From: CAVSRC01 sp963798195
GTDB taxonomy: Bacteria; Pseudomonadota; Alphaproteobacteria; Rhizobiales; Kaistiaceae
Assembly (NCBI GenBank): GCA_963798195.1
Contig: CAWCSF010000010.1
Span: forward strand, 1,116,001-1,180,000
Length of the DNA: 64,000 bases
Reading direction: 5' to 3'
Part shown: in pieces, positions 1 through 11,691 of the stretch
Numbering within the stretch: position 1 is the stretch's first letter
How the letters are laid out: each line of letters starts with the position of its first letter
Translations under genes and position numbers: made by a program
The notes under the pieces: model-generated
What the model saw: only the letters and a program-made list of their open reading frames with translations
What the model was told of the DNA's origin: nothing
Database searches by the model: none

Positions 1-716
1 TGAGTTCGCCCGTGACCTCAATGAGAATTTCCTCGTTCTTGGTCGTGATGACGCCCGATGGCGTGACCGTGTTCTGGTCGGAGATCGCCTGCATCACCTG
101 GCCGACGTTCAGCTTGAGCGAGGCGAGCTGCTGGGGCGAAAAGTTGAGGTAGTACTTCTCGTCCTGCTGGCCGAAGATGGTCACCTTGCCCACGTCGGTT
201 GAGCTCAGGAACGCGCTCTTGGCGGTCTCGGCGAAGTCTCGCGCCTGTCGCCAGCTGAATCCGTCGAACGTGATGCCGTAGATGATGCCGTAGACATCTC
301 CGAACTCGTCGTTGAAAAACGGGCCGACGACACCGGAGGGAAGTTGCGATTGGATGTCGGAAACCTTCTTGCGCACCTCGTACCAGGCGTTCGGCACTTC
401 CGAAGGTGGGGTCGAGTCCTTGAGATCGACGTAGATGACCGTTTTGCCGGGCGTCACGTAGCTGCGCAGCACGTTGAGATTCGGCGTCTCCTCCAGCTTC
501 TCCTCGATCGTGTTGGTAACCTCGTTCATGGTGTCTACGAGGGTAGCGCCGGGCCATCCGGCCGAAACGACCATCGTCCCGACGGCGAAGGACGGGTCCT
601 CCTCGCGCCCGAGATTGGTGTACGACAGAAAGCCCGGTCACCAGCACGATGATCATGAAGAAGAGGACGAGCGGGCGATGACGGATGGCCCACTCGGAAA
701 GGTTCAGCCCTTTCAT
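1..716 (-). pseudogene. RND efflux pump inner-membrane subunit, N-terminal part, frameshifted
   Basis: This is the first ~235 residues of an AcrB/MexB-type RND transporter, a proton-driven trimer that exports drugs or hydrophobic compounds. The gene continues beyond the window. Its ATG (714-716) overlaps the stop of the adaptor gene in an ATGA, so the two are translationally coupled. The start reads MKGLNLSEWAIRHRPLVLFF, the usual first membrane helix. The frame then breaks at the A-run 629-631: dropping one base restores TGLLSYTNLGREEDPSF, followed by recognisable porter-domain sequence to the window edge. The break may be a sequencing error or a real mutation. The family call is firm; substrates cannot be told. 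Confidence 0.8.
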
Positions 717-1798
717 CGAGAGGCGACCGTTTCTGGAGTCACCTTCTGGCCGTCGAGCAGCGAATTGACGCCCGCGATGACAACCAGGTCACCCTTGTCG
801 AGACCGGATTCGATGAAGACGGCGTCGCTATCATATCGCGAGACTTTGACCGGCTTGGCGTGCACCGTCTTGTCTGCGCTAACGATCCAGACCTCCGGCG
901 AGGTGCCTGTCGTCAGCAGCGCAGTGGCCGGCAATTTTGTCAGCACGCCGCCCGCAACCTCGACGTGGCCGTTGACGAGCGCGCCCAGGCGAAACTGTGC
1001 CGGAGGGTTCGTCAGGCCGACGCGGACCGTATAGGTCCCGGTCGTGGGATCTGCGCCCGGTGAAATCTGACGCACGGCGCCGACCGCCTTGACCGACGGA
1101 TCCTGCTGCAAGGTGACGTCGACGGGGATGCCGACCTTCGCGGCAGTCGCGACGCGCGCCGAGACCGAAAAGACTGCATCGAGGTCCGCCGTCTGCGCGA
1201 TATCGACGATCATCTGGCCAGCTGAGATCACCTGCCCTGGATCGGCGCCGGTCTGGGTGATGGCGCCTGCCACGGGGGCCTTCAGGGTGGCATAGCCCAA
1301 CTGGCTCTGGGCAAGCCGCTCATTGGCTTGCGCGCTGGTGAGGTTGGCCTGGGCAGTCTGCAGCGCCTGCAGTGCCTGATTGTAGCTGTCCCGGGTGGTA
1401 ACGCCCTCCTCCAGCAGCTTCTTCATCGCTGCTTCCTTCGGCGCAGCCTGGTCCAGGCTTGCCTGTGCGGCGGCGACGGCGGCCTTGGCCGCGTCGAGCT
1501 GGTCCTGCAGATCGGCCGTGTCGAGGCTCGCGATCAGGTCGTCCAACTTCACGACGTCGCCGACGCCGACGCTGCGCGACGCCATGCGCCCCCCGACGAG
1601 GAAGCCGACGCTCGTGGTATTGCGTGCATCAATGGTGCCGCTGCCGTCTGCAACCAGCGGATAATCCTGTGGATCGGCTACGACGACAAGCGCGGTCCGA
1701 GGAGGAGCGGGCGTTTCCTCCTTCTTCTGGCAACCAGCCACGGCAAGCGAAAGAAGCACCATGACGGCAGGCGCGACCGTGCGCATCGGTGTCGGCAT
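713..1798 (-). CDS. RND efflux periplasmic adaptor (membrane fusion protein, lipoprotein)
   Basis: This 361-residue HlyD/AcrA-family adaptor links an inner-membrane RND pump to an outer-membrane channel. A lipoprotein signal ends at LAVAGC (Cys23), predicting lipid anchoring in the periplasm. The barrel-sandwich (lipoyl) halves flank an alpha-helical hairpin rich in Ala, Gln and Leu at about residues 95-160, then come the beta-barrel and membrane-proximal domains. A G-rich Shine-Dalgarno (GGGGGGACC) lies just upstream of the ATG. The gene is first in a two-gene unit and overlaps the pump gene by four bases. No outer-membrane partner is adjacent; the TolC gene at 17.9 kb is a candidate. The family is clear, the substrate unknown. 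Confidence 0.9.
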   Translation of the reverse strand: MPTPMRTVAPAVMVLLSLAVAGCQKKEETPAPPRTALVVVADPQDYPLVADGSGTIDARNTTSVGFLVGGRMASRSVGVGDVVKLDDLIASLDTADLQDQLDAAKAAVAAAQASLDQAAPKEAAMKKLLEEGVTTRDSYNQALQALQTAQANLTSAQANERLAQSQLGYATLKAPVAGAITQTGADPGQVISAGQMIVDIAQTADLDAVFSVSARVATAAKVGIPVDVTLQQDPSVKAVGAVRQISPGADPTTGTYTVRVGLTNPPAQFRLGALVNGHVEVAGGVLTKLPATALLTTGTSPEVWIVSADKTVHAKPVKVSRYDSDAVFIESGLDKGDLVVIAGVNSLLDGQKVTPETVASR

Positions 1799-1981
1799 TA
1801 GGTCCCCCCTTGGCCGCAGAAAACCCTCAGTTCGCGCGAAAGTAGCTGGAACCCGCGACCCTGAAAACCCTGATGGAACCGATATCGCACGGATATTGGT
1901 CCGGCAGAAAGCGACGACCGAAAGCTTCTGCTGTCCGCTGGGACGAGCCGCAATCAGTAGATCAAGGAGGTTTGGAAAGAC

Positions 1982-2058
1982 TGGCGGGAGCGACGGGGCT
2001 CGAACCCGCGACCTCCGGCGTGACAGGCCGGCACTCTAACCAACTGAGCTACGCCCCC
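1982..2058 (-). tRNA. tRNA-Asp (GTC)
   Basis: A full cloverleaf reads on the minus strand. The acceptor GGGGGCG pairs with CGCTCCC (one G-T pair), the anticodon loop is CTGTCAC with anticodon GTC, the T-loop is TTCGAGC, and CCA is encoded at 1982-1984. It lies next to tRNA-Val and downstream of hupB. Confidence 0.97.
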
Positions 2059-2160
2059 GCGGGCGTCGCACGTTCAAGCGAACGTGCGCGGTGGAGTTAA
2101 GCGAGCGGCCCTGCCAAGTCAAGGATATGCGGGCTCGCCGCCCCGCATTTCAAGGGCGTC

Positions 2161-2236
2161 TGGTGGGCGGTGAGAGGCTCGAACTCCCGACATCCACGGT
2201 GTAAACGTGGCGCTCTACCAACTGAGCTAACCGCCC
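2161..2236 (-). tRNA. tRNA-Val (TAC)
   Basis: A full cloverleaf on the minus strand has acceptor GGGCGGT/ACCGCCC, anticodon stem CCACG/CGTGG and loop TTTACAC (anticodon TAC), with CCA encoded at 2161-2163. It sits between hupB and tRNA-Asp. Confidence 0.97.
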
Positions 2237-2322
2237 GCCGTCGTGCGAATGCATTTAGGGGACGGGTTGGTGGCTGCGCAAGGCCGGAGGCGGCCCAACC
2301 CCCTACCCCGGAAATGACAAGA

Positions 2323-2341
2323 CCCCGCGCGAGGCGCGGGG
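2323..2341 (-). terminator. Hairpin terminator downstream of hupB
   Basis: Arms CCCCGCGC and GCGCGGGG enclose a three-base loop 28 bases past the hupB stop. The transcript continues with a moderately U-rich stretch (GTCTTGTCATTT), so termination is plausible but the tail is weak. Confidence 0.55.
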
Positions 2342-2369
2342 CCCGTCAGGAAAACAGGGGTGGCGCCGG

Positions 2370-2645
2370 TCAGCGGTTGACGGCGTCCTTCAGTCCCTTG
2401 CCCGCTTTGAATTTCGGTGTCTTCGATGCGGCGATCTTGATCGCCTCGCCGGTGCGCGGATTGCGGCCCACGCTGGCGGCGCGCTGGGCGACCGCGAAAT
2501 TGCCAAACCCGATGATCTTTACTTCCGTTCCGGATTTCAGAGAGTCCGTGATCGCGTCAAAAGTCGCGTCGACGGCCTGACCGGCGCCGGCCTTGGACAT
2601 GCCGGTCCGCTCGGCGACAGACGCGATGAGATCATTCTTGTTCAT
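2370..2645 (-). CDS. hupB: DNA-binding protein HU
   Basis: This 91-residue histone-like protein bends and compacts DNA as a dimer in the nucleoid. It has the standard HU length. It opens with MNKNDLIASVAERTGMSKA, and the DNA-binding arm carries GFGNFAVAQRAASVGRNPRT with the conserved proline near residue 63. A GGGAAGG-type ribosome site lies just upstream of the ATG. The gene follows lon on the same strand but is separated by a strong terminator, so it has its own promoter in 2646-2784. The order lon-hupB-tRNA is common in rhizobia. Identity is certain; whether to call it HU-alpha or HU-beta is convention. Confidence 0.96.
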   Translation of the reverse strand: MNKNDLIASVAERTGMSKAGAGQAVDATFDAITDSLKSGTEVKIIGFGNFAVAQRAASVGRNPRTGEAIKIAASKTPKFKAGKGLKDAVNR

Positions 2646-2784
2646 GGAACCTTCCCTTTCCCTGGTCAGAGCCGAAAGCGAATCGCGCCCCCGACTTCAC
2701 GCGGGGACACTCCCGCCAAATGCAGCCCGGCGCAAGAGAAAACGGCGGATTCCTGCGATTTTGATTGAAACTGGGGGGAGCCAC

Positions 2785-2820
2785 GAAAAACGGCGCCCGC
2801 CTGATGGCGAGCGCCGTTTT
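2785..2820 (-). terminator. Rho-independent terminator between lon and hupB
   Basis: An 11-bp GC stem (arms 2791-2801 and 2806-2816, one wobble pair) is flanked by A-runs and T-runs on both sides, so it could work in both directions. It lies about 20 bases past the lon stop. Confidence 0.85.
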
Positions 2821-2838
2821 CATTGATATATCAGAGGC

Positions 2839-5271
<2,433 letters not shown>

Positions 5272-5386
5272 TCGATTTTATTTCCTTTCTTGCCGGCACC
5301 CCGGGAGGAAGGGCGCCGGTCAGGCGGCGGGCCGTCGGCAAACGGGAAACGCGTGAATCAACGGGCGTTTGCGCCGACAGTTGGGC

Positions 5387-5417
5387 ATTAGGTGGCGTTG
5401 CCGGCCTAGGGTGTCAA
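5387..5417 (-). promoter_or_regulatory. Possible lon promoter
   Basis: On the minus strand a TTGACA box (5412-5417) is followed after 19 bases by CCTAAT (5387-5392), giving a leader of roughly 110 bases before lon. The extended CTTGACA form also resembles heat-shock (RpoH) -35 boxes of alphaproteobacteria. The assignment is based on sequence only. Confidence 0.35.
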
Positions 5418-5486
5418 GGCAAGCACTGCGACCGGCTACGCGGCACAACTATGCGGTTAATCGGCGGCCTGGGGCCGCGCCGGCCG

Positions 5487-6755
<1,269 letters not shown>

Positions 6756-6976
6756 TCCACTACCTCACCAGCTACTTCGGCGACGACCTGCCGCCGGCTT
6801 CCGGACCATGTCTAACCACTCGCGCTCAACATTTGCGCGAACAATCACCTCAACCTTAACGCCCGACCTGACCGGCGCAATCTCACCACCTGCGACTCAA
6901 TCATGGTATCCGCGATTTGTTCAAGAGATACTTAACGTCGGAAATGCGGTCACGCGGCGGTGGGGCCAGGAGGCGA

Positions 6977-7621
6977 TCAAGTGCTCTTGGCCTTTTCCTC
7001 GGCCGACTCGAGAGCCGCCCGATCTGAAAGGACGTTGTCGATGATGCCGAACTTCTTTGCATCGTCGGAGGTCATGAAATAGTCGCGGTCGAGCGTGCGT
7101 TCGATCGTTTCGTAGTCCTGACCGGTGTGCTTGACGTAGATCTCGTTCAGCCGGCGCTTCATCTTCACGATGTCCTCGGCGTGGCGCTCGATGTCGGACG
7201 CCTGCCCCTGGAAACCGCCGGACGGCTGATGCACGAGGATGCGCGCGTTCGGCAGCGCGAAGCGCATGCCCTTGGCGCCGGCGCACAGCAGCAGCGAGCC
7301 CATCGAGGCCGCCATGCCGATGCACAGCGTCGACACCGCCGGCTTGATGAACTGCATCGTGTCGTAGACCGCCATGCCGGACGTCACCACGCCGCCCGGC
7401 GAGTTGATGTACATGTTGATCTCTTTCTTCGGGTTCTCCGCCTCGAGAAAGAGAAGCTGGGCCACGATCAGCGACGCCATGTGGTCCTCGATCGGACCGG
7501 TGACGAAGATCAGGCGCTCCTTCAGCAGCCGTGAATAGATGTCGTAGGCACGCTCGCCACGGTTGGTCTGCTCGACGACCATGGGCACGAGCTGCATGTA
7601 AGTGTCGATCGGGTCTTTCAT
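6977..7621 (-). CDS. clpP: ATP-dependent Clp protease proteolytic subunit ClpP
   Basis: This 214-residue serine peptidase forms the double-heptamer chamber of ClpXP/ClpAP. The catalytic triad reads Ser106 (AASMGS), His131 (ILVHQ) and Asp180 (LDRDYF). I chose the start at 7621 because AAGGATTT precedes that ATG and the protein then begins MKDPIDTYMQLVPMVVEQ, as in relatives; a longer frame up to 7726 has no such support. It lies 161 bases downstream of tig and upstream of clpX, the usual order. It is the only ClpP in the window. Confidence 0.98.
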   Translation of the reverse strand: MKDPIDTYMQLVPMVVEQTNRGERAYDIYSRLLKERLIFVTGPIEDHMASLIVAQLLFLEAENPKKEINMYINSPGGVVTSGMAVYDTMQFIKPAVSTLCIGMAASMGSLLLCAGAKGMRFALPNARILVHQPSGGFQGQASDIERHAEDIVKMKRRLNEIYVKHTGQDYETIERTLDRDYFMTSDDAKKFGIIDNVLSDRAALESAEEKAKST

Positions 7622-7782
7622 GGAAATCCTTCGGCCGGCCGATGCCGGGCCGGCGCCGATGGTGTCGGCTGGCCGCCCGCGGTTCCTGGAGCTTCGCCCG
7701 TGCGAATCTCCGACAATGCGGCCCATAGATATGGCATGGCCCCCGCCTTCGGAAGGGGTGCCGGAAAACAGCGTGAACGGGC

Positions 7783-9135
7783 CTAGACCAGCCGGTCGTC
7801 CTCGTCCTCGGCCATCAGCTCTTCGCGCGTCATTGGCTTGTCGGTCACTTTGACCAGTTCGAGGAGGTAGTCGACGACCTTCTCCTCGAAGATCGGCGCG
7901 CGAAGTGCCGCCAGGGCATCGGGGTTCTTGCGGTAGTAGTCGATCAGCGCCTGCTCCTGCCCTGGGAACTGACGAAGCTGGGCGGCCATCGCCCGCTGCA
8001 CTTCTTCATCGGTCACCTGAACCTTGGCGCGCTCGCCGATCTCGGACATGACCAGGCCCAGGCGCACGCGGCGTTCTGAGATGGTGTTGTATTCCTCGCG
8101 GGCTTTCTCCTCGGTCGTGCCTTCGTCCTCGAACGAGCGGCCCGAACTGCCGAGTTCGGCGACGATCTGCCGCCAGATGGATTCGAATTCCTGCTCGACC
8201 ATGCGCTGCGGCAGTTCGAACTTGTGACTCTCGTCCAGACGATCCAGGAGCTGTCGCTTCACCTTCTGTCGGATTGCCTGGGTGTACTGCGACTGGAGCT
8301 GCTGTCGGACGGTATCGCGCAACGCCTGGATAAACTCGAGGCCGAGCCGTTCGGCGAGCGTGTCGTCCACTGCCACGTCGTCGCCAGATGCGACTGCCTT
8401 CACCTCGATGTCGAACGTCGCTTCCTTCCCGGCGAGATTCGCCGCGCTGTAGTCGGCGGGGAAGGTCACCGTGATCGTCTTCTTGTCGCCGGTCGAGACG
8501 CCGACGAGATTGTCCTCGAAGCCTGGGATGAACTGGTTGTCGCCAATGCGGATGGCCGCATTTTCGTCGGCGCCGCCCTCGAAGGGCTCACCGTCTATCT
8601 TGCCAAGATACGAGAGTGTGACGCGATCGCCCTTGGCGGCAGCGCCCTCTTTCGTGGTGAAGCTGCGCGTGCTGTCGGCGAGGCGCTGGAGCTGGTCCTC
8701 GACCTCCTCGTCGGTCACCGTGACCTCCGGGCGCTCCACGGAGATGGTCTTGAAGTCGACGAGATCGATCTTGGGAAGCACCTCATAGGCCATCGTGTAG
8801 GCCAGGTCGTGCTTGCCGGAGAGAACCTCGTTTGCCTGCGCCTCGTCTTCGGGCAGCTTGTAGTCCGGCTGCATCGCCGCCTTCTCGCCGCGCTCCGTCA
8901 GCGTGTTGCGCGCAACCTCGGCGATCACGTCCTGCACGATCTCGGCCATCGCTGACCGGCCGAACAGGCGCTTGAGATGGTTCAGCGGCACCTTGCCCGG
9001 GCGGAAGCCCTTGATGCGGACTTCGTCCTTGAGCGAGCTCAGGCGCTCGACCAGGCGGTTGTCGAGTTCAGTGGCCGGAACCACCACGCTGAATTCCCGC
9101 TTCAGCCCATCGACCAGCGTCTCGGTAACCTGCAT
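7783..9135 (-). CDS. tig: Trigger factor (ribosome-associated chaperone, peptidyl-prolyl isomerase)
   Basis: This 450-residue chaperone binds the ribosome exit tunnel and shields nascent chains. The N-terminal domain carries the ribosome-binding signature GFRPGKVP around residue 44. The FKBP-like isomerase domain spans roughly 155-240, and the long helical C-terminal chaperone domain completes the protein. The start MQVTETLVDGLKREF is preceded by AAGGATGGAACGG; the frame extends 17 residues further upstream without family resemblance. The C-terminus is acidic, as usual. It heads the tig-clpP-clpX-lon series, with tRNA-Leu directly upstream. Confidence 0.97.
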   Translation of the reverse strand: MQVTETLVDGLKREFSVVVPATELDNRLVERLSSLKDEVRIKGFRPGKVPLNHLKRLFGRSAMAEIVQDVIAEVARNTLTERGEKAAMQPDYKLPEDEAQANEVLSGKHDLAYTMAYEVLPKIDLVDFKTISVERPEVTVTDEEVEDQLQRLADSTRSFTTKEGAAAKGDRVTLSYLGKIDGEPFEGGADENAAIRIGDNQFIPGFEDNLVGVSTGDKKTITVTFPADYSAANLAGKEATFDIEVKAVASGDDVAVDDTLAERLGLEFIQALRDTVRQQLQSQYTQAIRQKVKRQLLDRLDESHKFELPQRMVEQEFESIWRQIVAELGSSGRSFEDEGTTEEKAREEYNTISERRVRLGLVMSEIGERAKVQVTDEEVQRAMAAQLRQFPGQEQALIDYYRKNPDALAALRAPIFEEKVVDYLLELVKVTDKPMTREELMAEDEDDRLV

Positions 9136-9223
9136 CTTGGCCGTTCCATCCTTGCTCGTTACTGCGCGCCGTACTGCTTGGCGCAACCCAACATTCTTTC
9201 CGTGATGCCTCGCCGGAAGCGGC

Positions 9224-9308
9224 TGGTGCGGGCGGAGGGACTCGAACCCCCACGACTTTCGTCACGGGAACCTAAATCCCGCGCGTCTACCAGTTCCGCC
9301 ACGCCCGC
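9224..9308 (-). tRNA. tRNA-Leu (TAG)
   Basis: An 85-base class II tRNA on the minus strand. The acceptor is GCGGGCG/CGCCCGC, the anticodon loop TTTAGGT gives anticodon TAG, a long variable arm is present (TGACGAAAGTCG region), and CCA is encoded at 9224-9226. It lies just upstream of tig. Confidence 0.97.
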
Positions 9309-9479
9309 CCGGCGCCTGTCCCGAACGGTCGGACCACCCGATCCGATCGGAAATGCACCCGGCGCAACAGTTCGCGGGCCGAGGCTCCGGCCAGGCGCGG
9401 CCTCTATATCATCGGGTTTTGCAGGGTTCAAAGGGAAATCGGCCAGTCCACCGGCCGGGTTTTCCGCGATTGCACAGCC

Positions 9480-11075
9480 CTAATCCGGCGCGAACTGCGC
9501 GAAGACCCCCGGGAGCGCCTCGGGCAGATCCTCCGCCACCAGTCCGCGGCCGATGCTGCGGCCCGCGGCGCCGTGCAGCCAGACCGCCGCCGACGCCGCG
9601 TCGAAGGCGGCCATGCCCTGCGCCAGCATTCCGGTGACGATGCCCGTCAGGACGTCGCCGCTTCCGGCGGTGGCCAGCGTCGGCGGCCCGTTATCCGCAA
9701 TCGAAACGCGCCCGTCCGGCGCCGCGACGACGGTGTCCGCCCCCTTGAGCACGACGACCGCACCGGATGCGGCCGCGGCCGCGCGGGCCCGCTCCAGCTT
9801 GCCGCCGGTCTTCGGGATCGTCGAAAACAGCTTGGCGAATTCGCCTTCGTGCGGTGTGAGGACGACCGGTTCGCGCCGGTCGCGCACGGCCTTGAACAGC
9901 CGCTCCGGTGCGTCGGCAAACGACGTGAGACCGTCGGCATCGATCACCACCGCGGCGGGCGACGCCAGCGCCACTTCCACGATTCCCATGCTGTCTTCGC
10001 CGATGCCCAGCGCGGGTCCAAGCGCGACCACGTTCCGTCGCGTGTCCGCAAGGATGGCGCCAAGCCCCTCCGCCCCCTCCATTGGCAGAAGCATGATCGC
10101 GGTCAGGTGCGCGGCGTTGACCGCCAGAGATTCCGGAGGCGATGCAAGCGACACAAGCCCTGCCCCCGCCCGCAAAGCGCCCCGCGCCGCCAACCGTGCC
10201 GCGCCTGTCCGCGTCGCAGGACCCGACACGATGATGGCGTGGCCGCGATCGTATTTATGTCCGTCTGGCGAGAGTGTCGGCAGCGACCACAAGCCCGGTC
10301 GGTTCCAGAACGCGGTCGGCTTGATGGTCGTCAGCAGTTCCGGACGGATGCCGATGTCGGCCACCAGCCGCTTGCCCGCGTATGTTCGGCCGGGGTTGAG
10401 CAGGTGCCCTGGCTTCAGTCGGAAGAAGGTGACCGACTGGGTCGCGCGGATTGCCGTCCCGAGCACCATGCCCGTGCGGCCGTCTATGCCGCTGGGCAGG
10501 TCGACCGAGATGACCGGCACATGGCTCCGGTTGACCGCGTTGATGACCTGCGCCGCGAGGCCATCGATGGGACGGTCGAGACCGGCCCCAAAGAGCGCGT
10601 CGACCACCAGGTCCATTCCGTGCGCGATACTCGTTGCCAGGCCCTTGCTCGACCCGGCCCAGGCGGCCGCGGCAAAGGAGGCATCTCCCTTCAATCGGTC
10701 GCGCGCGGTCAGCATGCCGACGCTGACGTCATACCCCGCCTCGGAGAGCAGCCGGGCGGCCACGAAACCGTCCCCGCCATTGTTGCCCGGCCCCGTCATC
10801 ACGGCGACCTTGCCGCCCTGCGGCAGCATGTCATGGACCGCCTCGGCAACCGCCAGACCCGCCGCCTCCATCAGGGTGATGCCGGGCGTGCCTCCGGAAA
10901 TCGTCAGCGCATCGGCCTCGCCCATCTCCCCCGGAGTGAGGACTTCGAGGGGATCGGCGACCAGCCCTACTTCACGCGCGGGTTCCGGCTCGGTCTGCGC
11001 CGGCCCGGATATGAGCAAATTCTCGAAACGCGTGGCCCACTGGTGCTCTATTGATGCATTTTTAGTCACATGCAC
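9480..11075 (-). CDS. nnr: Bifunctional NAD(P)H-hydrate epimerase / ADP-dependent dehydratase
   Basis: This fusion enzyme repairs hydrated NAD(P)H. The YjeF-like N-terminal epimerase domain starts at LTPGEMGEADALTI and contains GPGNNGGDGFVAARLL. The ribokinase-fold C-terminal dehydratase domain carries AGSGDVLTGIVTGMLAQG, including the catalytic aspartate. The frame opens at a GTG at 11073-11075, leaving about 45 residues before the conserved domain; no better ATG is present, so the true start is uncertain. It is divergent from glnB, an arrangement frequently seen in rhizobia. The two fused activities match the usual bacterial architecture. Confidence 0.93.
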   Translation of the reverse strand: MHVTKNASIEHQWATRFENLLISGPAQTEPEPAREVGLVADPLEVLTPGEMGEADALTISGGTPGITLMEAAGLAVAEAVHDMLPQGGKVAVMTGPGNNGGDGFVAARLLSEAGYDVSVGMLTARDRLKGDASFAAAAWAGSSKGLATSIAHGMDLVVDALFGAGLDRPIDGLAAQVINAVNRSHVPVISVDLPSGIDGRTGMVLGTAIRATQSVTFFRLKPGHLLNPGRTYAGKRLVADIGIRPELLTTIKPTAFWNRPGLWSLPTLSPDGHKYDRGHAIIVSGPATRTGAARLAARGALRAGAGLVSLASPPESLAVNAAHLTAIMLLPMEGAEGLGAILADTRRNVVALGPALGIGEDSMGIVEVALASPAAVVIDADGLTSFADAPERLFKAVRDRREPVVLTPHEGEFAKLFSTIPKTGGKLERARAAAAASGAVVVLKGADTVVAAPDGRVSIADNGPPTLATAGSGDVLTGIVTGMLAQGMAAFDAASAAVWLHGAAGRSIGRGLVAEDLPEALPGVFAQFAPD

Positions 11076-11171
11076 AATCCTTCATCGGCAATTGACGCCA
11101 ATGTATTGGCCAAGCATGGTGCCGCACAGGCTTCAGCCTAAGAAACTGCCAAATCCCCTCGGCGGCACGGC

Positions 11172-11188
11172 TGGCATGGAGCGTGCAA
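11172..11188 (+). promoter_or_regulatory. Sigma-54 (RpoN) promoter of glnB-glnA
   Basis: TGGCATGGAGCGTGCAA matches the -24/-12 consensus with GG at 11173-11174 and GC at 11185-11186, exactly ten bases between. It lies 61 bases upstream of the glnB ATG. This predicts nitrogen-limited, NtrC-activated transcription, as known for glnB in other proteobacteria. Confidence 0.75.
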
Positions 11189-11249
11189 ACTGCCGGCGGG
11201 ACCGGCGCAACCCGGCGCTACCGCCTGTTTTCGGAGATGCGGAAGGCAC

Positions 11250-11588
11250 ATGAAGAAGATCGAAGCGATTATCAAGCCCTTCAAACTCGACGAGGTCAAG
11301 GAAGCGCTTCAAGAGGTCGGACTGCAAGGCATAACCGTCACGGAGGCGAAGGGATTCGGCCGCCAGAAGGGTCATACCGAACTCTACCGCGGTGCGGAGT
11401 ACGTCGTCGACTTCCTTCCCAAGGTGAAGGTTGAAATCGTCCTGACCGACGAAATGGTCGAGCGCGCGGTGGAGGCTATCCGCAAGGCAGCGCAAACCGG
11501 CCGCATCGGCGACGGCAAGATATTCGTGTCCAACATCGAGGAGGCAGTCCGCATCCGCACCGGCGAAAGCGGCAACGACGCGATCTGA
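11250..11588 (+). CDS. glnB: Nitrogen regulatory protein PII (GlnB)
   Basis: This 112-residue trimeric signal protein senses 2-oxoglutarate and ATP/ADP and controls glutamine synthetase adenylylation and NtrB. The T-loop contains the uridylylation residue Tyr51 (LYRGAEY) and the PII signature around TGRIGDGKIFV. It is full length. It sits 103 bases upstream of glnA on the same strand and downstream of a sigma-54 promoter. That genetic neighbourhood is the reason for calling this copy GlnB and the one at 36.8 kb GlnK. The glnB-glnA gap contains a short GC hairpin that could tune the ratio of the two proteins. Confidence 0.97.
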   Translation: MKKIEAIIKPFKLDEVKEALQEVGLQGITVTEAKGFGRQKGHTELYRGAEYVVDFLPKVKVEIVLTDEMVERAVEAIRKAAQTGRIGDGKIFVSNIEEAVRIRTGESGNDAI

Positions 11589-11691
11589 TCGCGGCCGCCG
11601 AATCGCATCTACCCCATTTTATTTGCCCGGCGCCACGCCGGCATTCTCAACAAAAATCTCTCACGGGCTGAGCAAGAAGGGACGACTGCAC

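Noticed and set aside
7622..7726. N-terminal extension of clpP to 7726
   Set aside because: The added 35 residues are not like ClpP, and the internal ATG at 7621 has a good ribosome site.
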